Assembly (NCBI GenBank): GCA_021292165.1
Contig: CM037876.1
Span: 285,546,521 to 285,610,520 of the forward strand
DNA from: Shinisaurus crocodilurus
Lineage: Eukaryota; Chordata; Lepidosauria; Squamata; Shinisauridae
Reading direction: 5' to 3'
Length of the DNA: 64,000 nt
Part shown: positions 48,615 to 59,605 of the stretch, piece by piece
How the letters are laid out: the number at the start of each line of letters is the position of its first letter
Position numbering within the stretch: the stretch's first letter is position 1
Notes under the pieces: model-generated
The model's input: only the letters and a program-made list of their open reading frames with translations
What the model was told of the DNA's origin: nothing
Database searches by the model: none
Position numbers and translations under genes: made by a program

Positions 48615-48960
48615 CTGGGGTGTGTTGCATAGCAGTTAGAGTGTTGGACTGGTGCTCAGGAGATCTGGGTTCTAGTCCTCACAAAACTCACTTTACGCCA
48701 GTCAGTGGCTCATTTTATGCCGGTCACTGGCCTGGTTTGCATGATTGCCGCTGGGGAAATAAGCCATGCATGCCAGGGGGACTAGCGTAAGAATTGCCCT
48801 CTGCAGCGCTGCTTGTTGTGTCGTGAACCTCCCTGCAATTGTGCGAACCACCAGGTCACTGACTCAGCCCAACCTACCTCACACAGATGTTGTGAGGGCA
48901 AAATGGAGAGGAGGACCATATAAACCTTGCAAGAGAATATAAATGTAATAATAAATACCG
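48615..48960 (+). mobile_element. CORE-SINE interrupted by a hAT-like MITE
   Basis: The head gttagagtgttggactggtg and gatctgggttctagtcctc leads to ggctcattttatgccggtca. The body resumes at actgactcagcccaacctac and cttgcaagagaatataaatg with an aataataaata tail. The insert is 48732-48855. Confidence 0.8.
48732..48855. mobile_element. hAT-like MITE nested in a SINE
   Basis: Ends are ctggtttgcatgattgc and, inverted, gcaattgtgcgaaccaccagg. tcactggc (48724-48731) and tcactgac (48856-48863) are a 7-of-8 target duplication. This copy links the 'gcgaaccaggtcatt' foldback family seen at 0.2, 14.8 and 22.5 kb to hAT-type transposition. Confidence 0.75.
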
Positions 48961-49584
48961 TACCCACTCTACTCTGTGTGCCACAATCATGACAAATATT
49001 GTGTGTGGGTGTGTGCGTGTGTACACAGTTGCTGTTATCAATTCAAAAACCCACCATGGCATTTCATGTGATGCATTTAGCATTACATCTAGTTTCGTCC
49101 TCATTTCTATGTAATTCGTAGTTAGACCTTGTAAGAACCTTGCACATTTAACCTCAGGAGAAATTCTATTGTTAAGAAGCACTGGAGACATGCAATGTCT
49201 TTGTGATGTTTTCTTGATTTACAAATATGCAAGCAGGCACCTCCCCTTTTTCTTTTCTTTTCCATATATATAAATACTATGTTTGTGATGGGGAATAGTC
49301 ATTTGCCATGTTACTTTCTAAAAGTTTTCCCCATTAACATTTTAATGTGTACTCAGACGTCCTATTACATTCAATTGGATTTACTCACAGGAAAGTGTGT
49401 ATACTTTAAAGCAATCTACAACACTGACCATCACATCTTGTGGCAGCAAATTGATTATGCATTGTGTGAAGAAGTATTGTGTAATTGAGGGATAATAGTG
49501 AAATGCTGTTCCTTGCTAGAAGAAGAGGTAGCAGCAGCAGCACCAGTGCTAGATGACTTTTCCAAAATTATATTACCGTATATA

Positions 49585-50275
49585 ATATCTTATATATTAT
49601 AATTATTACATTATTATATTATATATTATTTTATAAGTGGCTTTTGTAATTTTTTTTACCTTACTTAAACCCTTAATTGTTGATATCTGGTGTTTTACAT
49701 GGGGGGCTGGTCAGTGCTTGCAGGGCAATCCCTTTTTGTTTTAAAATGGTCAGGATTGGCACAAATTCAACAGGTGAAGCTTACCCACCCACCCACCCCA
49801 CACACGGAGCTTCAGAGAGAAGGGGAAGTTTCTTGCATTTTCTTCTGACACTGTAAACTCACCTGTTAGAGGCAGAGTCAGCTCTGTTAAGAAATAAAAT
49901 ATTTGACAATATAAAGATAGGAATCATGTGATGCATTCCCTCATTCACCTCTCCATAGTTCCAGGCCAGCAGGTGCTGCCTCCACCTCATTTTCTTTTTT
50001 GTGTGTATACACGCACACACACACACGCGCGCGCGCGCACCCTAGCATCTGTTCCCTCCCTGCTTACTGTTTCTTAAAGGGGCCATGGGCAAAATTGCAG
50101 CTAAGCTAAAAGTTTTAGCTTAGCTGCAATTTTGCCCATGGCCCCTTTAATAGCAGTTTAAAGCAGTTTGCAGGAGGCAGGGGAGAATTCGGGACTTTGC
50201 ATAACAAAGTGAGAAGCCGTGATGGCTTAAGGGTTTTCGGGACTGTCCCGGCATTTTCGGGGCAGTTGGAGACTA
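49585..50275 (+). repeat. ~0.7 kb repeat with perfect palindrome, copy 1
   Basis: It runs from atcttatatattataattat through ccttaattgttgatatctgg, ttgttttaaaatggtcagga and tgacactgtaaactcacctg to cggggcagttggagact. It matches 51447-52160 in the same orientation with small indels. It contains a perfect palindrome at 50074-50150 and a CA/CG run at about 50011-50039. No protein frame is recognised. Confidence 0.8.
50074..50150. repeat. Perfect 38 bp palindrome arms with 1 base centre
   Basis: Arms 50074-50111 (ttaaaggggccatgggcaaa... ) and 50113-50150 are exact reverse complements around base 50112. Such a structure can form a cruciform or a very stable RNA hairpin. Confidence 0.97.
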
Positions 50276-51446
50276 TGGGGCTCATGTCAAAGACAGGTAT
50301 GGTTGGGCACCTGCTGAGGGCCCACACCCCAGCAGGGGCCCACACCCCAGCAGGGGCCCACTGAGAAGAGCCCCCTGGAGTTGCTCCTCCTTTTCACCAT
50401 GGCAACCTGCTTGTTCACCTGCCTCTCACTCTGGCCCAGACAATGGTGGTGTTGGGAAGGAGAAGCAGCAGATGCCACTGTCTGCTTGCTCACTGGCTCG
50501 CTGCCTGTCAAGCAAGCAAGCGGGAGCAATGGTGAGAAAGAGGATGAGGAGCAATAGCAGAGAGTGACAATGGCAGTAAGAAGGTAGACTCACTGAGGGA
50601 GGGGGCTCGCTGAGGGTGTCTTGCCCAAGTGCCCTCCAAAACCTGGAGCTGGTCCTGAGAGGAACAACAGAGTTCCCTGGGTTACAGCTAAAAAAAACAT
50701 GCCCTGGAACTAGATTACACAATGCAAATACTAGGCTACAAATTTACAGAGAGTCAAATATGGAGTTAACAGCTAGGAAGTGGGACCTAGTGAAGAATGT
50801 CTGTTTAGAAAATATAGATCTATTTGTAGAAGATTCTTCTCACCTCCCACTGCAAACCCCATGCTGACTGTGTAATCAGCAATTATTAATTAATTACCTA
50901 TTGTCCTTGTCACTGGCAATATTTATTACCGTATATAACCTTGGTTGGAAGAGAAGTTACAGCATGTGTTTTTGCTCCCCTAGACTGGTAATTTATATGG
51001 AGTGTGAAATTTCTTGGAACACATTCATTTCTGGTTTAATCATGTAACTTAGTGCATGATTAAGCAGGCATGAGAGAGCCATCATCCAAAACAGCATATA
51101 ATTAGCTCCATCTCGGTTAGCCATTTCAATTTTTTTCTTCTCCATATCAATTCTGTGGAAAGAACAGTATAACCTATTATACTAAAAGGAAGAAATATGG
51201 TCACTTCACTGGTTACTGTGCTTACTGCTATCAAGCTTGTTATGTGTTTTATTTCGTTTAGATTTCTACCCTGCTCCCTAGCTTTCTAAGCAGATTATAA
51301 ATGAGAATATGTAAGAGGTATGGTTAAGCAACATGAAGGTGTGATCAAGGGGGTGTGGCCAGGCAACATGAGGGCATGGCCAAGGGTATGGCCAGGCAAC
51401 CAAAGAGCATGGTCAAGTACAAAAGTTATATAGGAAACAAACAAAA
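50276..51446. other. Intergenic stretch between the two repeat copies
   Basis: It contains a tandem cacaccccagcaggggccca pair at about 50324-50360 and several ggccaggcaacatgagggca-like short repeats at 51350-51420. No gene recognised. Confidence 0.45.
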
Positions 51447-52160
51447 TCTTATATATTATAATTATTACATTATTATATTATATATTATATTATAATATTT
51501 TATAAGTGGCTTTTGTAATATTTTTTTACCTTACTTAAACCCTTAATTGTTGATATCTGGTGTTTTTCATGGGGGGGTGTGTGTCAGTGCTTGCAGGGCA
51601 ATCTCTTTTTGTTTTAAAATGGTCAGGATTGGCACAAATTCAACAGGTGAAGCTTACCCACCCACCCACCCCTCACCCCCAAACACGGAGCTTCAGAGAG
51701 AAGGCAAGGGGAAGTTTCTTGCATTTCCTTCTGACACTGTAAACTCACCTGTTAGAGGCACAGGGTCAGCTCTGTTGGGAAATAAAATCTTTGCCAATAT
51801 AAAGATAGGAATCGTGATAAATTCCCTCATTCACCTCTCCCTCCCTCTGTCCAGGCCTCTGGGCGCAGCCTCCTTTTCAGCAGGTAGAGCGTGTTTGCAT
51901 GCGCACACACATCCTTCCAGCATTTGTCTCTCCATGGAGCTGTTCAAGCTTAAAAAGAGCTATACTTAAAGGGGCCATGCTATGGGCAAAATTGCAGCTA
52001 AGCTTGCAGTTTTAGCTTAGCTGCAATTTTGCCCATGGCATGGCCCGTTTAAGGAAAGTTTAAAAAGTTTAAATTCGGGACTCTGCATGACAAAGTGAGA
52101 AGCCAGGATGGCTTAAGGGTTTTCATGACAGTCCTGGCATTTTCGGGGCAGTTGGAGACT
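51447..52160 (+). repeat. ~0.7 kb repeat with palindrome, copy 2
   Basis: Second copy of 49585-50275, with an imperfect palindrome at 51966-52052 (ggggccatgctatgggcaaa against gcccatggcatggccc). Flanks differ on both sides from copy 1, so it is a dispersed element and not a simple local duplication. Confidence 0.8.
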
Positions 52161-52344
52161 GTGATAAAAAACAGCACATAATAAAACCAAACTAAAACCT
52201 TGGGGCAAAATAATGCAGTGCATAAAACCAAAATAAAACCAGCAGCTAAATAAAACAGTGCAATGCTCTAAAAACACTAAAAACAGTTATTAAAATGTCT
52301 GGGAGAATAAAAAGTTCTACACCTCATTCCAAAAATAGGTTCAC

Positions 52345-52523
52345 CTGGCAAGCCTTGGCTCAGTAGCAGAGTGCATGCTTTGCATGAAGAAGGTCCCAGG
52401 TTCGATCCCTGGCATCTACAAGTAGGGCCTAACCGTGGAGGGCCGCTGTCAGTCAATGTCAACAATACTGGGTTAGATGGACCAATGGTCTGACTCTGTA
52501 TAAGGCAGCTTCCTATGTTCCTC
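52345..52523 (+). mobile_element. tRNA-headed SINE with CR1-like tail
   Basis: The head ggctcagtagcagagtgcat, gctttgcatgaagaaggtcc and B-box ggttcgatccctggc looks tRNA-derived. The tail tgggttagatggaccaatgg, tctgactctgtataaggcag and ttcctatgttcct resembles CR1 ends at 9.7 and 47.2 kb. It is a third SINE type in the window, distinct from the CORE and 5S families. Confidence 0.75.
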
Positions 52524-52529
52524 AGACAG

Positions 52530-52925
52530 GGCGCCACCACTGAAAAGGTATTCTCTATTGTAGCCACTCACCACACCTCATTTGGTGGGGGCACCTGGAA
52601 GAGGGACTCGGAGGATGACCTTAAGGCCTGGGTAGGTAGCTATGGAAGGAGATACTCCTTCAGTGTCTCCTTCCACAAAGAAGTCCCCTTTCATAAGCGG
52701 TGGAACAAAACACTGCTTAGGGCTTTAAAGGTTAAAACCAGCACTTTGAATTGGGCCTGGAAATGGACTAGCACCCAACGCAGATGGCAAATTACTGGCG
52801 TAATATGATCATATTGGGCAGTCCTGGTTAACAACCTAGCCATCCTAACTGAAGTTTCCAGACCATTTTCAAAGGCAGACCCATGTATAACAGAAGTTAA
52901 ATAGATCAATAAAAACATCTAACCT
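52530..52925. repeat. Dispersed repeat, class unknown
   Basis: The text gctttaaaggttaaaaccag, cactttgaattgggcctgga and gtaatatgatcatattgggc looks like a common reptile repeat. I cannot place it in a class. An inverse frame loosely resembles an L2 C-terminus but is not convincing. Confidence 0.35.
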
Positions 52926-53365
52926 CTGATGGCCACTTTTTTCACCTGAAAGATTTGCTGAGTGTACAAGCAAGACAAAGATTTGGTGCCATCAAAAGTG
53001 CTATGAGAATTCAGCAAAGCTAACAGACCAGATTTTTGCCTTCTTCAGCTACATCCATTTAGAGATCAGAAGGGTCTGTACACAGCTGTACAGAGGTCTA
53101 CACTGACTCACAACTACAAGAAAGGGGATTTCGACTGAACAGTCGCAAGAACTTCCTGATGTTCCTATTCAACATTCTGACTTCAGAACAGATCTGTAAG
53201 TAGAATGCAGGCATATAACCTCCATCGCTTGAGGAATTGTCAGCAATGAAACACCTAATAAAAACTGAAAACCTGCCTCACGTAATACAGAGTAAGGAAA
53301 ACCTAATTGGTTGCAAAGGGATGTATCATCACAGAAAGACCCTTTACTTAATTGGTCTCATTCCT

Positions 53366-53368
<3 letters not shown>

Positions 53369-53402
<34 letters not shown>
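53369..53402. repeat. (CT)n microsatellite
   Basis: Seventeen consecutive CT units. Confidence 0.95.
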
Positions 53403-53405
<3 letters not shown>

Positions 53406-54060
53406 GGGTCTTAGCAGCATTCATGTGCAGGGTGGACAATATGGGACTCCTTGCTTTAAGTGTTTGTGCTTGAAGTGCGTGTAGGTTTCTAGGGGGCCTG
53501 GGGGATGAACGGAACAATTTGTCCAATTATATTTTCCTAGTCCTGGGTTTTCTGGGGATATTTTCCTATTAGAAATGGTTGTAGAAACACTCCTAAACAA
53601 ATTATATTGGAAACTACTTGTAAAGAAAAGAAAAGGAAAGGGAAAAAAACATTAGCTAGCAAATGTTCTGGAATATTCTTCTTTAGCTTTACACTTTCAT
53701 GTTCATCACTACATGACTGCAGCATCAAGGGGAGACATGCATGTGTGAATGGATGATCACAGATCTAACACCTTGTATCCTCTCTAACATAGTACTGTGT
53801 GCATCCCAGTTCCCCATCCCCAAGCAGTGAGGTTTCAGGGGATTCCTTCCAGCACTTACTTTGGCGTTTTATTTTATTTTATTTTATTTTTTGGGTGGGG
53901 GATCACCTTCATAATTTCCCCCCTACTGTTTTTTTTTTTAAGAATTTTAATCATAAAAAACCCACAAAGACACATATACAACAAACAAACAAAATTAAAA
54001 AGGACTTCCAATCTTCTCCACAGCATATAAGCAACCACAGTTATTCTTAGAAAATTTTCT
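53403..54060. other. Intergenic stretch, unassigned
   Basis: No gene is seen. A ttttattttattttatttta run lies near 53867-53890. Confidence 0.4.
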
Positions 54061-54069
54061 AATTAACCG

Positions 54070-54935
54070 GCTTCCAGATGAAGATGGAGTTTTTAACGTC
54101 TCTCAGAAATCTGTGGGACAGCCGATACAGCGTTTTCTGGCCAGAGAACTTCTCTGGCTGGGAAATCTACTTCTGATGAAAGAAGCTAAGATTTGATGTT
54201 ACCCCCAAATTATCTCATAGGGTCATAAATCGCTTTCTGTCTGCCCTCTGATGGATAGATTTGCAGCTTGCGACCTGAGGTGGGGGGAAACGGCACTGTA
54301 TTCGGAGACCGGCTTTTACTGATCATTAGAAGCGTACATGCTCACTTCCAAATGAAGGTTTACATCTGGACTGACTAATCTAAGGAATCTTTCTACAGCA
54401 TAATAGGATTTATAATTAACTGTGAGTAGACTATGGGATACATCTGGGAGACAAAAAAGTTAGCGAAGAGATAACTTGAAAGGAGGTCTATTAATCTTTT
54501 ATGTGTAGCAGTTTGGAAGTACCTTGGAAAAATATACACAAGGGAAAATGGTTTCATGGGAAGCATTTATGAAGCTATGGGACAAATTGGAAAACAAGAC
54601 TGAAGATTTTGCAAGTAGGTTGGAAGCTAAAATTGATAACTGGTACGTACATTTAAAAGTGGATCTACCACATGAACAAGGGAAATTAGACATTTCCTCA
54701 GGACCAGCACAGGAGAAGAAAAGTAAATAATGATTTTTGGAAACTTACCAGAGATTCGCAGAGGCTTTGAAGTTTTAATTGGACTGAACTTGTTCGAAAA
54801 GAGGATTCAGAAAATGACTGATGCAGTATCTCAGAAAAAAGATGGCAGACGCATTGTTTCAAGCCAGAATGCAGGAATTTACAAAGCAACAGAACAGACT
54901 GACTCTATTCCTTGTTCAAAAACTGGAACTTAATG
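54070..54935 (+). mobile_element. Possible L1-like 5' UTR and ORF1 remnant
   Basis: A frame at 54524-54730 reads MVSWEAFMKLWDKLENKTED, then FASRLEAKIDNWYVHLKVDL, which looks like the coiled-coil start of an L1 ORF1 protein. A second piece (54730-54933) may be its continuation after a break. Upstream sequence has no gene features. It ends at the L2 fragment. Identification is by style only. Confidence 0.4.
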
Positions 54936-54952
54936 ATTATCCATTTGGAACT

Positions 54953-55200
54953 CTCTCCCTAGTGATGGAACTCTCTCCCTAGTGACCTCCGCCTAGTGAC
55001 CTCCGCCATGCCCCCTCTCTGCTGAGCTTCCGCCGCTCACTAAAAACATGGCTATTCAGGCAGGAATATGGGGTGGGTTAAGATTTTAAATTGTATACTG
55101 TTTTAGATGTATTTTATATTTTATCATGTTGTACATCACCCAGAGTGGCCTGTTTGCCGGCCAGATGGGCAATCCATAAATGCAAAAAATAAATAAATAA
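54953..55200 (+). mobile_element. L2 3'-end fragment
   Basis: ggaactctctccctagtgac, gccatgccccctctctgctg and agcttccgccgctcactaaa match the L2 ORF2 end (LWNSLPSDLRHAPSVMSFRR). The 3' UTR ttgtacatcacccagagtgg and an aataaataaataa tail follow. Short direct duplications (aactctctccctagtgat; cctagtgacctccgc) sit at its 5' end. It joins the copia fragment at 55201. Confidence 0.88.
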
Positions 55201-55560
55201 GCTGTGAGTCCTCAAGCGCGAGGACAATAGAAGCATGGGCTCTGTGCAACTGCCGACGTTCCTCAGCCGTCGGGTTTTGGGTGGGATCCTCAATTGCAAC
55301 ATCCCACAAATCTTCCCGCATGAGTAGCATTTTCATTTTAAATTCCCAGGCCAAATAATTATGCCTATTCAGACGTTCCATAACCACTCCCAGTACCTGT
55401 TGCATTGCTGCCATTATGAAAGGGTTCTCTGGCTGCACAGTGGGAGCTGGTAGAGGAAGCTGCTGCTGCTCACCCCCTTCCTTGTTGGGAGGTTCAGGTT
55501 TCACTTGTTGCTCAGGTTTAGCTTTCACGTCCTCCAGTTGTGCCTCTAGCTTTCCTGGGG
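55201..55560 (-). pseudogene. Ty1/copia-type gag fragment
   Basis: On the minus strand the frame reads GKLEAQLEDV, then KAKPEQQVKPEPPNKEGGEQ, a proline-rich part, then MERLNRHNYLAWEFKMKMLL and MREDLWDVAIEDPTQNPTAE. The NYLAW...MKMLL...DLWDV pattern is characteristic of copia-type Gag (UBN2/DUF4219-like). It is cut off at 55201 by the L2 tail, so only the N-terminal ~110 residues remain. No ATG is evident upstream in frame. It lies about 150 bases downstream of the primer-binding site, as expected. Confidence 0.8.
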
Positions 55561-55684
55561 ATTATAAGAGAAGGATCAGCGATGCAAAGCACTAACCAGT
55601 TGCTTTTGCTGCGATCACAGATCTCAACACCCCAAACTTGTGTGTGGAACTAGCCAAACAAACCACTAAGTCCAAAAAATGCTG

Positions 55685-55698
55685 CTGGGCCCATAACC
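55685..55698 (-). promoter_or_regulatory. Copia-type primer-binding site
   Basis: The minus strand reads ggttatgggcccag directly after caaca. Drosophila copia has the same motif after its 5' LTR, complementary to an internal part of initiator tRNA-Met (from memory). Position between LTR and gag supports the call. Confidence 0.8.
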
Positions 55699-56098
55699 TG
55701 TTGAACTTTGAAAATAATATTCCCTCTTGGAAGCAGAGTTGCAGGAATATTGGACATGTGGATTAGGCTAGTCCAGTTAAGGAAAACACAAACCATTTAC
55801 TCATTAGTAAAAGTTTTACTAAGGCTTTTGGCTTGATAGTATCCGCACAGACATGAGCAAAGATACAGAGCAGAGCATACACAGAGGATCTATAGATTAT
55901 AAAAGTATTTTTTATACTGTTTTAATTATCATGTTTTGTTGTGTTGTTTTGATTGTACATCGCCCAGGGTGGCTGGGTGGCCGGCCATTTGGTCGATTAA
56001 CAAATACAATAAATAAATAAATAACATGCTTATATACAAAAATGTACAGGACCTTCATATTACAAGCGGTTAATCGCACCTGCATGTAATTGAACACA
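55699..56098 (-). mobile_element. Probable copia 5' LTR, interrupted by an L2 tail
   Basis: On the minus strand it would begin tgttcaattacatgcaggtg and end agttcaaca, giving TGTT...AACA ends. A TATA-like gtatataagc is at about 56026-56035. A 3' L2 fragment (55905-56023) splits it. The second LTR is not in the window, so the 5' boundary is provisional. Confidence 0.55.
55905..56023 (+). mobile_element. L2 3'-end fragment in the copia LTR
   Basis: ttttttatactgttttaatt, then gtacatcgcccagggtggct, gggtggccggccatttggtc and an aataaataaataa tail. 5'-truncated to about 120 bp. Confidence 0.88.
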
Positions 56099-56273
56099 TC
56101 ACCAGTCTCCACTCATCTGTGTGTCCTTGAGAGCACAATAGAAAAAAACGTTAACTGGTACAGGGAGCTGCTACGTCCTTGGACACTTCATTGCACCTGT
56201 CTCCAAGGCTAGCTTTCTGACTCAAAGGCAATACTGAATATAAAATATCTGACACTTCTGGTGCAGAAAATCA

Positions 56274-56665
56274 ACTGCTACAGCATCCCTAAAAAGTAGC
56301 CATCCAGATTCTACTTAAAAATCTCTGATGGAGAGTCCACCATCTTCTGAGGCAGTCTGCTGCACTATTAAAAAACGCATACAATCAGGAAATATTTCTA
56401 ATGTTTAGTTGATATCTCCTTTCTTGGAATTTGAAACCATTGGTTCAGGTCCTCCCCTCAAACAACAGAGAATAAATTTGCTCCATCTATGCAACAATCC
56501 TTCCAATAACTGAATATGGCTATCATACCTTAATCACCTCCAAGCTAAACACACCCAACTCTTTTAACTGTTCTTCAAAGGACATGGTCTCCAGGCCCCC
56601 TCACCACCTTTGTCACTCCCCTCTGGACACATTTCAGTTTGTCGATAAACTGCAGAGAATCCTTC
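56274..56665 (-). mobile_element. Old CR1/L3-type fragment
   Basis: The complement contains tctggagaccatgtcctttg-type sequence and ctggacacatttcagtttgt on the plus strand, near ccaggccccctcaccaccttt. This resembles an older CR1-group consensus. Highly diverged. Confidence 0.5.
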
Positions 56666-56890
56666 CAGAGAAAGCTTCCTAAAATAATTCTCTTTGAAGA
56701 GAAAGAATCCCCTTGCCCTAGAGGAAATCCCAATCCCCTTGCCCTAGAGGAAAGGTTTAATTGAACTGCATCAGGCTTTTAATTTCTATTCTGGAGAAAT
56801 AACCCTTTCAATGAAACACCAGCCTGTGGGTTGACTATCTTCTCAGATTCCCCTGCCTCACCCCTCCCTTTGCATGCTGGCTTTAATGTG

Positions 56891-57190
56891 GAGAACCTGG
56901 GGCAGTATCCAATGGGGTGCTTACGCCCCCTCCAATTCCGTTGCTCTCCACAGATTCCCTTCTGCAAGGGGGCCCCTGCTGCTGCTTGTGGGATGGAGAT
57001 TTAGTGCTCCTGGGGGGCAACTGCAATCACATAAAGGAGCTCCAGCAGCCTGTCCCAGTTCAGAAATGAGCATTTCCATTCATTTTGGGGCTTCCTCTAT
57101 GAAGTGTTACATCTCCATTGTGCGAGCAATGGGTCCCATTCGTGCAATGGAATCGACGGGGGTGTAAGCACCCTGTTGGAAACTGCCCCT
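56891..57190. mobile_element. Foldback DNA element
   Basis: ggggcagtatccaatggggt and gcttacgccccctccaattc pair with gaatcgacgggggtgtaagc and accctgttggaaactgcccc. It is about 300 bp. Confidence 0.65.
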
Positions 57191-57464
57191 GGTTTGTTAA
57201 AACCAGAGTTCCCTGTTCCTTCCGAAACAGGGCACTCTGGTTTAATGTAATTCTCCTAACTAGGTTTTTAAGCCGAGAACTGATCCTGGAGCTGATGCAC
57301 AAGGAGCGAGGGATGAGCATGCAGGCTCCATGGTTGTTCCCAGCTTCATAGACCATGTTTATGAAGCTGGGAACACTATGTCCTAATTGGCCTAGTGTCA
57401 GTACTTGACATCTGTCAGTATATGTTATTTGGCATGGCATTTGAAACCCAACAACGGGCAGTAT

Positions 57465-57712
57465 CTAATTGTGTCATTCTGTTAGCACAAATGACATTGT
57501 GCTAGCAGAAACTAGGTTCCAAAATATGTGCAAGAGGAAAATCCAGCTAAAGTTACAGGTGCCCAAATGCGATTGCATAAGCAGTTGTGCATTTAGGCTT
57601 GCACAACCTGTTGCACAACTGTAATGTGCAACCACTTGTGCAACGGAAAGAATCGGCAGAGCTCCACTAGTGCTACTTGAATTTATGGAATGACACCGTT
57701 GGATACTACCCA
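57465..57712. mobile_element. Foldback DNA element
   Basis: gggcagtatctaattgtgtc and attctgttagcac pair with gtgctacttgaatttatgga and atgacaccgttggatactacc. The inner loop repeats a gcacaac/gttgtgc theme. Confidence 0.55.
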
Positions 57713-57780
57713 ATATTTGTCAGTAACCATATGACTTTAGACATGAATAAAGATACAGAATTCTGACTGTTTCAACTATT

Positions 57781-58206
57781 GGTCAAACTTCACGTTACAT
57801 TAATGAAATAGCATGTAGCTGACTCACTGGTTTTTTACTCTAGTGTAAACATGCGTGGCCTCAATTTTGATTGGGACCACAGCACACCAGGAGGGGAGGA
57901 TTAAACCTTCCAAACCACTCTGTTTGCTTCCTGACCACCCCCTTTGTGTGTGGGGGGTGATGGTAAAAAAAGAAATGAAAAGAAAGTCTGAATTGGCATC
58001 AATTGAGGTCCCCCCTTTTTAACCTGCCCATGGGGGGGGGGCATGATTTCAATAACAAACAAAGTGGCTCAGAAGGTTTAATCCCCCCCTCCCAGTGTGC
58101 TGTGGTCCTGATCTGATACATTAGAGTAAAAAAAACAACAACCAAAGAGAGAGGGGTCATGCATAATTATGTATGCTACATAATTAATGTAATGTGTAGT
58201 TTGACC
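57781..58206. mobile_element. Large foldback DNA element (~0.43 kb)
   Basis: ggtcaaacttcacgttacat, ggttttttactctagtgt and ggaccacagcacaccaggag pair with ctcccagtgtgctgtggtcc, attagagtaaaaaaaac and aatgtaatgtgtagtttgac. G-rich runs sit near the loop (58033-58042). Confidence 0.7.
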
Positions 58207-58639
58207 CTATGGAAGCACAGGATGTTTGTTAGCTAATGGCATTTGATAGCTGATTTCTCATATTTGATATATATTACATTTGATATTTGGCAGCAAAGGG
58301 AATGTACGGTAATAGTTGGCTTTCAGTAGCTGAGATCCTTTCATAATCACCAATATTTCGTATTTACCATAGAATTTGCTATTTTACAATTTATAATTAT
58401 TGTATAGTCTTACTGTTTCATAGCTGACAGCACCAGTTGGTAGTTTGAAGTCATCGTACTGATATTGAAAAACAGCACAAGTTTGATAGTAGGATCATCG
58501 AGTTGGAAGAGACCAAGGCTGGGAGTACCCCCATTCTGAAAAGTGACCTTTTCGCTACTAGTAACATCTTGACTTAACAGCAGTAATATGAGCTTTACAT
58601 CAGGCTGCTCTGGAAGACAGTTCAGAAACATTGGCTGGT

Positions 58640-59230
58640 CTAGTATGTAGCAGCACAACGTTTTTCCAGGACTAGCTACACAGCATGTTGCAAGAGCTGT
58701 ACTGGTTATTATTTAGTTTCTGAGCTACATTCAAGGTGCTGGTCTTAACTTTCAAGGCTGCAATATTTACCTGGGAGTAAGTCCTATTGAACTCAATGGG
58801 ACTTACTTATAAGTAGACACTGCATAAGATTATGGTCTAAAGCCCTATACGTCATGAGTCCGGATACTTGAGAAGAGTATCGCCCTGCATATACCTCCCT
58901 GTATTTCAAATCTAGTGATGTGGTCTTGTGGTGGTTGCCACCACCAACAGAGGCAAGATTAGTGTTTCTTGGCAATAGGGCCTTCTTGGTGGTGACTCTC
59001 TGACTGCAGAACTGCCTTTCTTCAGAAATATACAAGATCTCTTGTAAAAGGACTATGGAAATCTTCCTTTCTAGACAGGAATTGAACTGTAAGAGTATAG
59101 GAGCTGCTATTTTAAATGTCACCTATGTTAGTCTATTTAAAAATTATTTCTTTATTTTTTAATATTACAGAATTAAATATTTTAATTGTTATATTCCATA
59201 TGCAGTGACCTACTTCAAAGAGGTCAAAAA
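58640..59230 (+). mobile_element. Degenerate L2 3' region with inserted MITE
   Basis: cagcacaacgtttttccagg and gagctacattcaaggtgctg correspond to the L2 stretch encoding QNAAARLI and AEFKVLVLTF. cagagg...agggccttcttggtggtgac corresponds to the later KRAFSVAAPTLWN part. A small palindromic element (tatttacctgggagtaagtc to ttataagtagac) lies at about 58765-58840. Confidence 0.55.
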
Positions 59231-59605
59231 ACAAGGTATAAATCTATAAATAATTAAAAACAAAATACCCAACCCTTTTATTACTCCAGGCATATATGTT
59301 AGTAGGGAAAAGAAATAAGATGTAGCAGTATATTTGAATGACACAATTTAGGGAAAGGGTTCCATGATCCATCCTAGCAGGGAATTCCTGACAATAGTAA
59401 AAATGTGGAAAACCAGGATGGATTCTCACCAAATAGAAATGATGAACACACTGTTCTCACTCTAGAAACTAAATGGAGCAAATGACCACTGACAGTGGCA
59501 TGGGAGAGTAACAATCCTGATACGATCAATGAAATGTACCAGGAGCCATTTGCTCTACATTAAAATGCCGCCACTTCTATGAGACCTCTTTTATGGTTTT
59601 AATCT

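Noticed and set aside
52345..52420. Possible tRNA gene
   Set aside because: B-box-like sequence is present but the cloverleaf cannot be completed and a LINE-like tail follows; it is a SINE head. The same applies to the CORE-SINE heads.
52691..52918. Minus-strand L2 ORF2 C-terminal fragment
   Set aside because: YDHITPVICHLRWVLVHFQA and FKVLVLTFKAL do resemble L2, but the surrounding sequence reads better as another dispersed repeat; kept only as an unclassified repeat.
53344..53526. Arg-Glu repeat peptide on the minus strand
   Set aside because: It is the translation of the (CT)n microsatellite.
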